A stretch of 41,935 nucleotides of DNA from Nitrospina sp. Its GTDB lineage: Bacteria; Nitrospinota; Nitrospinia; Nitrospinales; VA-1. The stretch covers positions 1-41,935 of the forward strand of contig JABIAY010000063.1 of the NCBI GenBank assembly GCA_018653085.1. The letters run 5' to 3'. Both the position numbers and the translations under genes were made by a program. Below, piece after piece: positions 27,333 through 35,619 of the stretch (position 1 is its first letter; each line of letters opens with the position of its first letter). The notes under the pieces were generated by a model. It was not told where the DNA came from. It ran no database searches and saw only the letters and a program-made list of their open reading frames with translations.

Positions 27333-27480
27333 CGGCGAGCCGCCGGTAGCAACTCTTACGGCAGACGCTCGCTCCACTCGCGAGCCGCTAAAGCGTGGGG
27401 TAAAAGAATTTGAAGTCCCCCCCCTGACAAGGGACAAGTTTAAACACATCTGTGTTTATCTGTGCGAATCTGTGGTTAAA
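27333..27480. repeat. Repeat fragments between the XRE gene and mutL
   Basis: Right after the TGA stop is the hairpin CCGGCGAGCCGCCGG (27333-27347), followed by a TAGCAACTCTTACGGCAG stretch resembling the interspersed repeat core. A fragment of the G/C-run palindrome (CCCCCCTGACAAGGGACAAG) is near 27420. ATCTGTGTTTATCTGTGCGA (27447-27466) then starts another motif common in intergenic DNA of many bacteria. No gene is seen in the 180-base gap. Confidence 0.55.
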
Positions 27481-27511
27481 AATTGTTTTCTTTGCTTCCC
27501 TCGCTAGAGGG

Positions 27512-29347
27512 TTATTTTCTTAAGAATTTTTTCAGGATATCGTCGATATCGAACAATAGGGAGATGGGTCTTCCGTGCGGGCAGGTGTAGGGCATGGAAG
27601 TCTGTTCCAGATCGGAGATCAATTTCCTGATCTGGTCGAGGTTGAGAGTGTGGTTGACCTTGATGGCGTTTCGGCACGACATCATTATGAGGACTTGTTC
27701 GTATTTTTCATCGAGAACATCTTCATGAGTTCCTTTGGGGAGGAGCTCAATGGTTTCCCGCAGAAGTTTTTCGTGGTCGCCGTTTTTAAGTATCGCCGGA
27801 ACCGACCGGAGCAGGTACTCGTTCTTTCCAAAAGATTCCAGTTCTAATCCCAAATCAAGCAATCGCTGAAGGTGGGGATGCAGTAGTTCCGATTCCCCTG
27901 GAGAAAGTGCGATGGCAAGAGGGAACAGAAGTTTCTGCACTTCGACTTTGCGGTTCTCGGCGGCACCACGAAACCGCTCATACAAAATTCTTTCATGGGC
28001 CACGTGCTGATCCACCACCAGCAACCCTTTTTTGCCCTGCATGATGATGAATGATCGATCCAACTGCCCGAGCGGTTCGAATTCCGAATAGATCAGGTTG
28101 GCAACCGGTGTCGGGGCCTTATCGAACCAGGTGACTTGAGATGATGTTGAATCGGCGTCTTGCCCGACCATGGTTCTCAAAGCCCGGGAAAGGTCTCCTT
28201 GATGCGGAGTGTGAGACTTGTCCACCCATGCGGGTACCCGATAGCTCGTGTGCGGTGCAGACGGCGGTCGATGGACCGGTTCCCCCAGAGGAATGTCCGC
28301 CTCGTCCCGCACGGACGGGTCAACCGAGATCTGCTGATTTTTTTCCAGCGCATCGCGAACACCATGAGCCACAAATTGATGCACATCCTGTTGAAACGCG
28401 AAACGGACTTCTGCTTTGGAAGGATGAACATTCACATCCAGTAAATGAGGATCCATCGTCAGATAAAGGAACATCACCGGGTGCTGACCTTTGGGTAGCA
28501 GGTGACTGTAGCCCTGTTGCGTGGCGTGCAGGATAACTTTGTCCCGGACAAAACGGCCATTGATAAAGCAGTACTGCGCCGACCGATTCGAGCGTGTATA
28601 AACCGGACTCGACACATAACCTTGCAATTGGTATTCCCCCGATTTGGCCTCAACTTCCAGCAGATATTTGGCCAGGTCCGCGCCGAACAACTCAGCGATC
28701 CGGTAATGCAGTTGATCGGTGGGCAGGGTGTTGATCACTTCCCGACCATTATGGGTTAAATGGAATTGGATGTCAGGATAAGCCAGTGCCTGTTGCGTGA
28801 TGACCTGGGTGATGTGTGAAAATTCTGTGGAGTCCCCTTTCAAAAATTTACTGCGTGCAGGAGTCACATAGAAAAGTTGCGCCACTTCAATGGTCGTTCC
28901 TTGTGGGCAGGCAAAATCTTTTTCTTCCAGAATCTCCCCACCTTCCACCACGATCAACTTCCCGCCTTCGCTTTCGTTCCGTGCACTGGAGCAGCGCACT
29001 TTGGCAACCGAAGCGATACTTGCCAGGGCTTCTCCGCGAAACCCCAGCGACTGAATGGTCTCAAGGTCTTCGAACCGGGAGATTTTGCTGGTGGCATGGC
29101 GGGAAAAAGCCAAACGACATTCTTCCGGAGCCATACCCATGCCATTATCCATAATGCGGATTTTCTTTTTCCCTCCCCCTTCGATATCCAGCCGAATCTG
29201 TGTTGCCCCGGCGTCTATGGCATTTTCGACCAGCTCCTTGACCACAGAGGCGGGACGTTCCACTACCTCTCCGGCGGCAATCTGATTAGTCAGGTCTTCA
29301 GAAAGGACGCGAATTTTTGGTGCGGTTTTTGGGGAGGAAACAGACAT
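27512..29347 (-). CDS. mutL: DNA mismatch repair protein MutL (endonuclease type)
   Basis: This 611-residue protein links MutS recognition to strand incision. The N-terminal GHKL ATPase has AAGEVVERPASVVKELVENA (catalytic Glu38), DNGMGM and LGFRGEALASI. The C-terminal half has the metal-dependent nicking motif DQHVAHERILYE at 446-457 (family consensus DQHAxxExxxxE, with Val in place of Ala), SCRNAIKVNH and CPHGRP. This suggests a MutH-independent system. AAGGA with 5-base spacing supports the start. mutS is not in the window. It is divergent from the DUF115 gene with an 80-base gap. Confidence 0.95.
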   Translation of the reverse strand: MSVSSPKTAPKIRVLSEDLTNQIAAGEVVERPASVVKELVENAIDAGATQIRLDIEGGGKKKIRIMDNGMGMAPEECRLAFSRHATSKISRFEDLETIQSLGFRGEALASIASVAKVRCSSARNESEGGKLIVVEGGEILEEKDFACPQGTTIEVAQLFYVTPARSKFLKGDSTEFSHITQVITQQALAYPDIQFHLTHNGREVINTLPTDQLHYRIAELFGADLAKYLLEVEAKSGEYQLQGYVSSPVYTRSNRSAQYCFINGRFVRDKVILHATQQGYSHLLPKGQHPVMFLYLTMDPHLLDVNVHPSKAEVRFAFQQDVHQFVAHGVRDALEKNQQISVDPSVRDEADIPLGEPVHRPPSAPHTSYRVPAWVDKSHTPHQGDLSRALRTMVGQDADSTSSQVTWFDKAPTPVANLIYSEFEPLGQLDRSFIIMQGKKGLLVVDQHVAHERILYERFRGAAENRKVEVQKLLFPLAIALSPGESELLHPHLQRLLDLGLELESFGKNEYLLRSVPAILKNGDHEKLLRETIELLPKGTHEDVLDEKYEQVLIMMSCRNAIKVNHTLNLDQIRKLISDLEQTSMPYTCPHGRPISLLFDIDDILKKFLRK

Positions 29348-29427
29348 AAAAATCCTTCAGTTCAATCGAAAAAGGTCCGATCATTTTTTTAAAGCAATTC
29401 AGAATCGATTGCAAGACAATTGGTGAT

Positions 29428-30873
29428 ATGATGGTTGAGACGCAATACGGAGACGCCCCGTTGGACAATCATTTCTTCGAAAAAAACATCAAATCATTGA
29501 AAGCATGTGTTTCCCCGTCGCAAGACCTGCCGGGAACCTTGTCAGAAAAAATTTCAGTGCTGACAGCGTCTTCCGGTCAACCCACCTTTCGTTTTGAAAA
29601 CACCTTGCTCCATAGCAGTTATGATCCGGGAAAAGAGGCTCGCGGTTTCGCCGAAAAACTGCAACCCGGAGCCCGTGTCTGTCTATATGGTTTTGGGCTC
29701 GGTTATCATCTTGATGCTGTTCTGGACAAGATCGGTCCTGATGGATATCTTCTGGTCATAGAGCTCAACCCGGAGCTTCTCACAGCGGCCCTGACATTGC
29801 GGGACCAGACTCAAATTTTTTCGGACCGCCGTTTTCATTTGATTTATGGATCGGATGAGGCAGAGGTTTCCTGTGAAATATCTCAGGAGATGGAACGTAT
29901 TACCGGAGACCATGCAGATCAGCTTGAAGTTCTTTTTCACGCGCCCTCGTTCAAATGTATTCCACCCACTTTTCCTTCTCTCACCAATGCCCTGGAAGTG
30001 TTATTGCTTGAGCGTCGGTTCCCGGCAATATTCGGCAATCTGGAAAAAACCAACTACTCATTAAACCGTGAAATTGTAACCAATGCTCAAGGCATCAACG
30101 TCTTGAAAAACTCAGAAAAAGGCAAGCCGGGCATTTTGGTCAGTGCCGGCCCCTCTCTCGACCTTGTTCTCCCCACCCTGCATCGGTTACAAAAGGAGTA
30201 TCTGATCGCCTGTGTGGATACCGCGTTTCCCATTCTTGCAAAAAATAATATTCAACCGGATTACGTATTTTCCCTGGACCCGCAAATAGACAGTGCCGGA
30301 CACTTTGCCGATTATCCTGCGGGGAAAACAAAGCTGATCTTTCTGCCAACCACCAACCACAACGTGCTGAAAATTTTTTCCGGTGATCGCTACGTGGTTT
30401 ATAAGGAAGGGCACAACCTTTCAAAAGATAATGAATCCGCCTTGAAAGAAAAAGGCACCACGCAGGCAGGTGGGTCGGTCGCCTGCCTCGGACTCGATAT
30501 GTTGATCCATTTTGGCTGTGACCCGATTTTTTTGACCGGCCAGGATTGCGCCTTTTCCGGGAACCGCTATTACGCCAGCCAGTCCCAGTTCAACAATCAG
30601 CTACAAGGCAAAGTTGCAAGAGGAACGGCTCTCGAAAAACTGCATCAGGAAAAAACCAGGGAGAAAAAACAGCTGGTGGTACAAAGCACTCAGGGCAATT
30701 CCCTGCTTACGGACCAGGTCATGTATAGTTATCTGCGCACACTGGAACATATCATCCGGGCCAACCCAGGCACCCGTGTGTTCAACCTTTACTCCCACGG
30801 TGCTGAAATTGAACAGGCTCCGGTTTTAGGTTCGATCAATGAAATAAAGCACTTTGTGCCAGTGAACCCATGA
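29428..30873 (+). CDS. DUF115 / MptE-like protein
   Basis: This 481-residue protein has the DUF115 core (6-hydroxymethylpterin pyrophosphokinase MptE-like, also found in Maf flagellin glycosylation factors). Visible motifs are KPGILVSAGPSLDLVLP, ACVDTAFPILAKNNIQPDYV with FSLDPQ next, and AGGSVACLGLDMLIHFGCDP with TGQDCAF next. An N-terminal domain of about 200 residues has a Rossmann-like segment (CLYGFGLGYHLDAVLDKIGPDG). Proteins of this group are linked to sugar transfer on surface proteins; no flagellar or sugar-nucleotide genes are here, so the role is open. Start codons are tandem ATGs at 29428 and 29431. It overlaps the next gene by 4 bases. Confidence 0.82.
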   Translation: MMVETQYGDAPLDNHFFEKNIKSLKACVSPSQDLPGTLSEKISVLTASSGQPTFRFENTLLHSSYDPGKEARGFAEKLQPGARVCLYGFGLGYHLDAVLDKIGPDGYLLVIELNPELLTAALTLRDQTQIFSDRRFHLIYGSDEAEVSCEISQEMERITGDHADQLEVLFHAPSFKCIPPTFPSLTNALEVLLLERRFPAIFGNLEKTNYSLNREIVTNAQGINVLKNSEKGKPGILVSAGPSLDLVLPTLHRLQKEYLIACVDTAFPILAKNNIQPDYVFSLDPQIDSAGHFADYPAGKTKLIFLPTTNHNVLKIFSGDRYVVYKEGHNLSKDNESALKEKGTTQAGGSVACLGLDMLIHFGCDPIFLTGQDCAFSGNRYYASQSQFNNQLQGKVARGTALEKLHQEKTREKKQLVVQSTQGNSLLTDQVMYSYLRTLEHIIRANPGTRVFNLYSHGAEIEQAPVLGSINEIKHFVPVNP

Positions 30874-31487
30874 CCCCATTCACTAAATACCTGCCGCATC
30901 TGGGTGTTACCGCCCTCATCGTTTTTCTCGCCGCAGATTATTTCCCCCAAAGCCAGAGCCCTTCCTCATCCACTACAGGAAAAGTTCGAGAAGAAGGCAG
31001 TCACACTGAGGGCAGTCATAATGAAGGAAGCCATGGCGATGGCGGAGAAAACCTTTCACAGGAAGAACGGGAAAGGCGAATGGGCATATTCCATTACAAC
31101 GAAGGAAACAAGTTTTTCACGGAAGGGGATTTTGCCGAGGCCATCATCCGCTACAAAAAAGCCCTGCATCACCATAAGGGATTCAAGCAGGCCACCATCA
31201 ACCTGAGTACGGCTTATATGAAAAACAAGGAATTCGATGAAGCATTGAAAACGCTTCAGGAGGGACAAAAGAAATTCCCGTTGGACCCACTGATCGACTA
31301 CAACTTTGCCTGCTATTATTCTTTGACGGGAAAACTGGGACCCGGACTGTCAGCCCTGCAAAAAGCAGTGGAAAAAGGCTATAAACAATTCAAGCAAATG
31401 CAAAGCGACCCTGATCTAAGCAACTTAAGACAGTCCGGCGAATATAAAACCTGGGGGGAAAGCGTCCTACCGCAATCGGATTCCTGA
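30870..31487 (+). CDS. TPR protein with His-rich repeat linker
   Basis: This 205-residue protein has an N-terminal helix or uncleaved signal (about 8-23). A low-complexity linker follows with three EGSH units (EGSHTEGSHNEGSHG, residues 42-56). Two or three tetratricopeptide repeats come next (about 70-150), then a C-terminal TPR end block (NFACYYSLTGKLGPGLSALQ). It is likely periplasmic or membrane-anchored. The ATG overlaps the DUF115 stop as ATGA, so the pair is co-translated and may work together. The function is not known. Confidence 0.78.
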   Translation: MTPFTKYLPHLGVTALIVFLAADYFPQSQSPSSSTTGKVREEGSHTEGSHNEGSHGDGGENLSQEERERRMGIFHYNEGNKFFTEGDFAEAIIRYKKALHHHKGFKQATINLSTAYMKNKEFDEALKTLQEGQKKFPLDPLIDYNFACYYSLTGKLGPGLSALQKAVEKGYKQFKQMQSDPDLSNLRQSGEYKTWGESVLPQSDS

Positions 31488-31509
31488 TGCTCTCCGCAGA
31501 AACTGTTTT

Positions 31510-32670
31510 TTACGATTCCGTTAAACGGACCTGACCCGAAGAATCAATCTTGAGTCCCACCTTACCGCTCAACAAGGCAAGCATGGGAGAACCTATCAAC
31601 TCTTTGCGCCAGCCCTGAAACAGGAAATGTTCTTCCATGTCCAGCTTTTGTTCGAAGTGCGCCACAAAGCTGTGAATCTGCTTTCGATCTGCCAGAACGC
31701 TTGGCTCAATTTTTAACTCTTCACATCTAATCTGCACATAAGCAGAGAGCAATTCTTCAACTCCCCGGGTCGTGGTATGCCCGTTACTTTCTGGAAGAAC
31801 AATAAGGTCCGCTTCCGGGACTTGCATGGCTTTTTCAATCGCGGACAAAATGTATGTCCCGCTTTTACCCAGCTCTCTTTGATGGAAACCCCGGAACCCG
31901 GATAGTGCTTTTACATCCCGCGGAATTTTGCGAGCAATCTCCAGCAGTGTTTCATCCCTGATGATATTCTTGGCCAGGCAATTGCGTTTAACAGCCTCCC
32001 CTTCCCGCCAGGCTACAAGTTCCTTGAGCACCGTCAGGCTTCTGGGTTTCAGGCTACGCAGGTTTTTAATTTTCATGAATCGTTTCTGCGGGTCCGGCAA
32101 GGCAAATGTTTTGGGGTCTTCCCAATTCTGGACCTCTCCTTGAACCCAGTCCAGGCGATTCATCTTTTTCAATCGTTCGATCAGCTTGTGGTAAACCGGC
32201 ACCAGATAACGGACATCGTCAATTGCGTATTCAATCTGGCTGTCACTTAAAGGGCGGCGACACCAATCCGTGTAAGTTTCAGATTTATGCATCTTTTTCC
32301 CTATAGCTTTATGCACAATTTTCGCAAAGGAAATCTGGGCTCCCCATCCCACCAGAGCGGCGGCGATTTGGGTATCAAACACCGGAGGAATAACCTGACC
32401 ACAGAGACGCACCAGGATTTCAAGGTCCTGCCGTGCGGCATGGAAAATTTTTATTTTCGTGGGATCTTTTAATAATTCCAGCAACGGAGTTAAATCCGAA
32501 AGCAAAACGGGGTCAATCGCGGCGAAGTGTTCTCCACTGCCCACCTGAATCAACCCGATACGGTGAAAATAAGTCGTTTCCCGGACAAACTCCGTATCTA
32601 CCGCAAGAATTTCAGCGGACTTCAGGTTATCGCAAAATATCTTTAGCTGGTCCGCAGACGTGATGTACAT
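31510..32670 (-). CDS. rnd: Ribonuclease D
   Basis: This 386-residue 3'-5' exonuclease trims tRNA precursors. The DEDDy catalytic residues are all visible: Asp25 and Glu27 (AVDTEFVRE), Asp82 (FHAARQDLEIL), Tyr148 and Asp152 (EYAIDDVRYL). An HRDC-type helical domain follows at about 205-285 and a second, diverged one near the C-terminus, as in E. coli RNase D. AGGTTGA precedes the ATG. A minus-strand TATAAT at 32737-32732 may be its -10 element, though no good -35 is seen. Confidence 0.93.
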   Translation of the reverse strand: MYITSADQLKIFCDNLKSAEILAVDTEFVRETTYFHRIGLIQVGSGEHFAAIDPVLLSDLTPLLELLKDPTKIKIFHAARQDLEILVRLCGQVIPPVFDTQIAAALVGWGAQISFAKIVHKAIGKKMHKSETYTDWCRRPLSDSQIEYAIDDVRYLVPVYHKLIERLKKMNRLDWVQGEVQNWEDPKTFALPDPQKRFMKIKNLRSLKPRSLTVLKELVAWREGEAVKRNCLAKNIIRDETLLEIARKIPRDVKALSGFRGFHQRELGKSGTYILSAIEKAMQVPEADLIVLPESNGHTTTRGVEELLSAYVQIRCEELKIEPSVLADRKQIHSFVAHFEQKLDMEEHFLFQGWRKELIGSPMLALLSGKVGLKIDSSGQVRLTES

Positions 32671-32805
32671 AAATCAACCTGTAAGTTCAGTTTTTCATTC
32701 AGCAGAAACCTGCTCATTCATAAAAATTAGGATTATAGGGGAATCGGCTCCATAAGAATAGGATGAAAAAAATAACGGGCCGAGAACACCAAAGCTCAAA
32801 ACATA

Positions 32806-32843
32806 AAAAAGGGCATGGAGCTTAAAGGCTCCATGCCCTTTTT
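32806..32843 (-). terminator. Strong intrinsic terminator after the 63-residue protein gene
   Basis: The perfect 11-bp stem GGGCATGGAGC / GCTCCATGCCC with a 6-base loop is flanked by A5 and T5 runs, so it works on both strands. On the minus strand it lies 32 bases past the stop codon of the small gene at 32875. Confidence 0.9.
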
Positions 32844-32874
32844 ATTCAGTCAAAATAATTTAAAGCATTTGCAA

Positions 32875-33066
32875 TCAACGATCTTCCAGTTGATACTCAT
32901 CCTTCGCAGCTTTTTGGTTGTCCCAGTCCTGGGAGCGGTTTTCTTTTTCACCAAAGTCGATCAAGTTCTGTTCGCCATGTTTCCAAAATCGGTTACTTAA
33001 CCTTTTTGGAGATATTACTTTTTTTAGATCTCCTTCGGCGTCGAAAATCCTGACTTCAAAGAACAT
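32875..33066 (-). CDS. 63-residue small protein of unknown function
   Basis: This small charged protein (starts MFFEVRIFDAEGDLKKVISP) may form a short beta hairpin followed by a hydrophilic, Asp/Glu/Lys-rich tail (about 35-63). There is no signal peptide, helix or cysteine. The gene case is strong. GAGG lies 6 bases before the ATG at 33066. A near-consensus promoter is on the same strand at 33199-33171, and a strong terminator follows. An in-frame ATG 30 bases upstream lacks such support. It is a compact single-gene unit with signals suggesting high expression. I do not recognise the family. Confidence 0.75.
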   Translation of the reverse strand: MFFEVRIFDAEGDLKKVISPKRLSNRFWKHGEQNLIDFGEKENRSQDWDNQKAAKDEYQLEDR

Positions 33067-33170
33067 AACGCGCCTCGCCTCCAAAAAAAAGTCCACAATG
33101 CCTTATTTTCTGGTATCTCCCCTTTTACAAAATAAACCAAAAAATAAGATTTACCCTGCAATCGAGGTTC

Positions 33171-33199
33171 ATCATAAAATTAAACCCCATACTTGTCAA
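33171..33199 (-). promoter_or_regulatory. Near-consensus sigma70 promoter for the 63-residue protein gene
   Basis: On the minus strand, TTGACA (33199-33194) and TATGAT (33176-33171) are separated by 17 bases. Transcription would start near 33164, leaving a leader of about 100 nt before the ATG at 33066. The rest of the AT-rich gap 33067-33473 holds no gene that I can see. Confidence 0.75.
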
Positions 33200-33473
33200 G
33201 CAAATAAAGCCAAATCTTTCAACATGTAAACAACCTTCCTCCTAGTATGAATAAGAATTACCCTGCTATTCCTGCATGAGTAATAAAAAATTTGTTCCTC
33301 AATCAAGTAAATGTCATAAAAATTTTTGCGAAAAAACAGTAACTTATTAAGTCAAATGATTTCAAAAGGTTGAAAATATCCCCCCTTTTTCGGTTTTTAC
33401 TTACCCCCTTAAACTCATGAATTTTAACGCAAAACGCCTACCGGTTCTGAGGCCCGAAAAAGCCGCTTTCCCA

Positions 33474-33502
33474 TTGACTTTGCGCCACCTATACCCTATG
33501 TT
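33474..33502 (+). promoter_or_regulatory. Sigma70-type promoter for the tsaB operon
   Basis: TTGACT at 33474-33479 and TATGTT at 33497-33502 have a 17-base spacer. The start would be near 33509, about 20 bases before the leader peptide ATG at 33529. Confidence 0.6.
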
Positions 33503-33528
33503 TACACTAAGTTTTCAGGAGTAGCCTG

Positions 33529-33579
33529 ATGTTCTTCTCGTTGCCATTCCACCTTCCTTTCCCGACTGTGAAACGATGA
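33529..33579 (+). CDS. Putative 16-residue leader peptide overlapping tsaB
   Basis: A short reading frame MFFSLPFHLPFPTVKR begins at an ATG with AGGAG 8 bases upstream (33518-33522). Its TGA overlaps the tsaB ATG as ATGA (33576-33579). tsaB itself has no clear ribosome binding site, so this frame may deliver ribosomes to it. The peptide is rich in Phe and Pro. No attenuator hairpin is seen. It could instead be chance, with tsaB starting inside the leader region. Confidence 0.5.
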   Translation: MFFSLPFHLPFPTVKR

Positions 33580-34259
33580 TACTATTGGGACTTGACGCCT
33601 CCACGCCTAAAGGAAGTGTAGCCCTATTGAAGGATGGACAAGTGATTGCCGAGTCTGTTGGCTCTTCAACATTTTCTGACCAGCTTCTGGTTTTGGTGGA
33701 CGAAGTTTTGGGGAAGTTGGACAGAGGACTTGAGGAAGTGGATGGGTTTTGCGTCACAACGGGTCCCGGGTCTTTTACCGGACTCCGGATTGGAGTCAGC
33801 CTGATTAAAGGGTTGGTATTGGCCACAGAAAAACCTTTCTGGGCCATCAACACGCTGGAAGCCTATGCGAATTTAGTTGAACCCGTTTCCCAACCGATTT
33901 GCCCAATTCTGGACGCCAGAAAGAAGGAAGTCTATACAGCAAAGTTTAAATATACGAATGACAAATTAGTCAGAGAAACCCCCGACCATGCAGTTTCTCC
34001 TCAGGAGTTATGTGACCTGACGCAGGAACCCACGGTATTTTTAGGTGGGGGGGTAGAACCTTATGGCGATTTCCTCACTTCACAGTTGGGAAATAAATTT
34101 ATCGATCAGGCCCCAGTCAAAAATCAAACAGTTGCCGCCAGCGCGGCTCAACTTGCCTTCAACCGGTTTCAGGCAAGCCCCTGTTTTGATCTGGATGCTC
34201 TGACCGTCCATTATGTCAGAAAATCAGAAGCCGAACTAAACAGCAATATATTAAATTAG
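33576..34259 (+). CDS. tsaB: tRNA threonylcarbamoyladenosine biosynthesis protein TsaB
   Basis: This 227-residue ASKHA-fold protein partners TsaD and TsaE to make t6A37 on ANN-reading tRNAs. It has LLGLDASTPKGSVALL at the start and CVTTGPGSFTGLRIGVSLIK (59-78). ILDARKKEVYTAKF follows mid-protein. The length is normal. Its ATG overlaps a short upstream reading frame that carries the only good ribosome binding site. The DUF465 and HDOD genes follow on the same strand with small gaps. Confidence 0.94.
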   Translation: MILLGLDASTPKGSVALLKDGQVIAESVGSSTFSDQLLVLVDEVLGKLDRGLEEVDGFCVTTGPGSFTGLRIGVSLIKGLVLATEKPFWAINTLEAYANLVEPVSQPICPILDARKKEVYTAKFKYTNDKLVRETPDHAVSPQELCDLTQEPTVFLGGGVEPYGDFLTSQLGNKFIDQAPVKNQTVAASAAQLAFNRFQASPCFDLDALTVHYVRKSEAELNSNILN

Positions 34260-34272
34260 GAGGTCGTAAAGC

Positions 34273-34500
34273 ATGAACATTAATCCCGCTTTGCTTGAAA
34301 AAGTTAAACAGGAAAATTCGGAATTTTGTGAGCTTTATGAGGAACACACTACCCTCAAACAAAAGGTTGAGGACTTCAACAAAATGAAGCTCTTCACTCC
34401 CGAACAGGAGTTGGAAAACAAAAAACATCAGAAACAAAAACTGAGCCTGAAGGATCGTATGGAAAAAATCTTGAGCCACTATCAGGAAACGATTAACTAA
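34273..34500 (+). CDS. DUF465 (YdcH-like) small coiled-coil protein
   Basis: This 75-residue charged helical protein has the YdcH/DUF465 look: an N-terminal EFCELYEEHTTLKQKVEDF helix and a C-terminal KKHQKQKLSLKDRMEKIL segment. Members are small alpha-helical hairpins of unknown role. A strong AGGAGGT ribosome binding site at 34259-34265 precedes the ATG by 8 bases. It lies 13 bases after tsaB, likely in the same operon, with the HDOD gene 33 bases downstream. Confidence 0.85.
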   Translation: MNINPALLEKVKQENSEFCELYEEHTTLKQKVEDFNKMKLFTPEQELENKKHQKQKLSLKDRMEKILSHYQETIN

Positions 34501-34533
34501 TCTTTTCCCTCACTATCTAAACAAAGCAAACGT

Positions 34534-35394
34534 ATGAGAGAAAAGTTACTCGCCCTGGTTGAGGAGAAAGGCGATCTCCCCCCTCTTCCGGAAATCCTGA
34601 CGAACCTGGAAAGGAAAGTCAATGACCCGGACTGCGATGTCCTGGAAATTTCTGCCATTATTGAAACAGAACCTGTTTTGTCGGGCCGCCTGATCCGGCT
34701 CTCAAACAGCGTCTTGTTTGGTGGCGGACGGGAAAAGGCCGAAGACCTGAATGATGCCGTTATGAGACTGGGTGTAAAGATGGTGCTTGATATGGCCTAC
34801 TCCCTGAAACTTCCCGGTCTCTTCAAACCAAAAGGGTTCAACCAACTTCACTTCTGGACCCACTCGCTGGGAGTGGCCTACCTCACTCGCTCTCTGGCTT
34901 ATATGGTCAAGGTCCCCCAAGAGGAAATCGAATTTGCCTACCTTTGTGGACTGATGCACGATACCGGCATTCTTGTTTTTGACCACCTGATCCCTGATAA
35001 ATACAGCGAGTTTCTGAAAACAATAAAATCCTCAGACCTCACTCTCGCGGAAAATGAAGCGGGAACCTTCGATATCACCCATGCAGAGTTGGGAGCCCGG
35101 TTCATCGAAAAATGGTGGCCGGTTTCACCGGGCCTGGTGGATGCCATTCGCATCCATCATGATTCGCCAGGAGAAAGCGGAAACGTAAAACATATCGCTC
35201 ACCTTCTCGCCACCGCCAACCTTCTCGCTAACCAGAACGAGTTCAGTAACAGCATTGTACCGGAAGATACGGCACCCCTGGAATACGGGGTTCTCGACAA
35301 GCTGGACATCGACTCCGAAGAGTTGGAAATCCTGATTGAGAATACCAAAGAAGGTCTGGACGCCGCTCAAGCTATCCTCACAACCAATGGCTAA
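34534..35394 (+). CDS. HDOD-domain protein
   Basis: This 286-residue protein is one HDOD domain, related to HD phosphohydrolases but usually without their full metal site. It has LPPLPEILTNLERKVNDP near the start and SGRLIRLSNSVLFGG, a hallmark of the family. HFWTHSLGVAYLTRSLAY and FAYLCGLMHDTGILVFD follow, the latter keeping an HD pair. HDOD proteins are commonly adaptors in signalling, motility or biofilm control; no partner domain is fused. The stop codon directly precedes a repeat hairpin (CCCCACTAGGCGTGGGG). Confidence 0.87.
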   Translation: MREKLLALVEEKGDLPPLPEILTNLERKVNDPDCDVLEISAIIETEPVLSGRLIRLSNSVLFGGGREKAEDLNDAVMRLGVKMVLDMAYSLKLPGLFKPKGFNQLHFWTHSLGVAYLTRSLAYMVKVPQEEIEFAYLCGLMHDTGILVFDHLIPDKYSEFLKTIKSSDLTLAENEAGTFDITHAELGARFIEKWWPVSPGLVDAIRIHHDSPGESGNVKHIAHLLATANLLANQNEFSNSIVPEDTAPLEYGVLDKLDIDSEELEILIENTKEGLDAAQAILTTNG

Positions 35395-35395
35395 C

Positions 35396-35445
35396 CCCCA
35401 CTAGGCGTGGGGCCAGCACTGCATTGCCCGTCAAGCAGACTGAAT
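35396..35445 (+). repeat. Interspersed repeat, diverged copy after the HDOD gene
   Basis: The hairpin CCCCACTAGGCGTGGGG (35396-35412) is followed by CCAGCACTGCATTGCCC. It matches the start of the copies at 35838 and 37850 read on the minus strand. The rest of the unit is diverged. It begins 2 bases after the HDOD stop. Confidence 0.65.
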
Positions 35446-35496
35446 ACTCAAGCGCAACACTTTAATAACTGCCCCTGACGAGACCTTTGCATAATC

Positions 35497-35571
35497 CGTC
35501 TTTGCGAGCGAAGCGAAGCAATCCAGCGAAACTCTGGATCGCCACGTCGCTTTGCGGCTCGCGAAGACGAC
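35497..35571. repeat. Palindromic repeat (GCGAGCGAAGCGAAGCAATCC type)
   Basis: The left arm, CGTCTTTGCGAGCGAAGCGA followed by AGCAATCCA, pairs imperfectly with the right arm TGGATCGCCACGTCGCTTTG then CGGCTCGCGAAGACG. Sequences of this type are known from the gaps of many unrelated bacterial genomes. The whole 35395-35809 gap consists of repeats and holds no gene. Confidence 0.75.
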
Positions 35572-35619
35572 CCTGTGGGGCTTGGTTTGTCATGCTGAGC
35601 CGCCGTGATATTTCACCTT

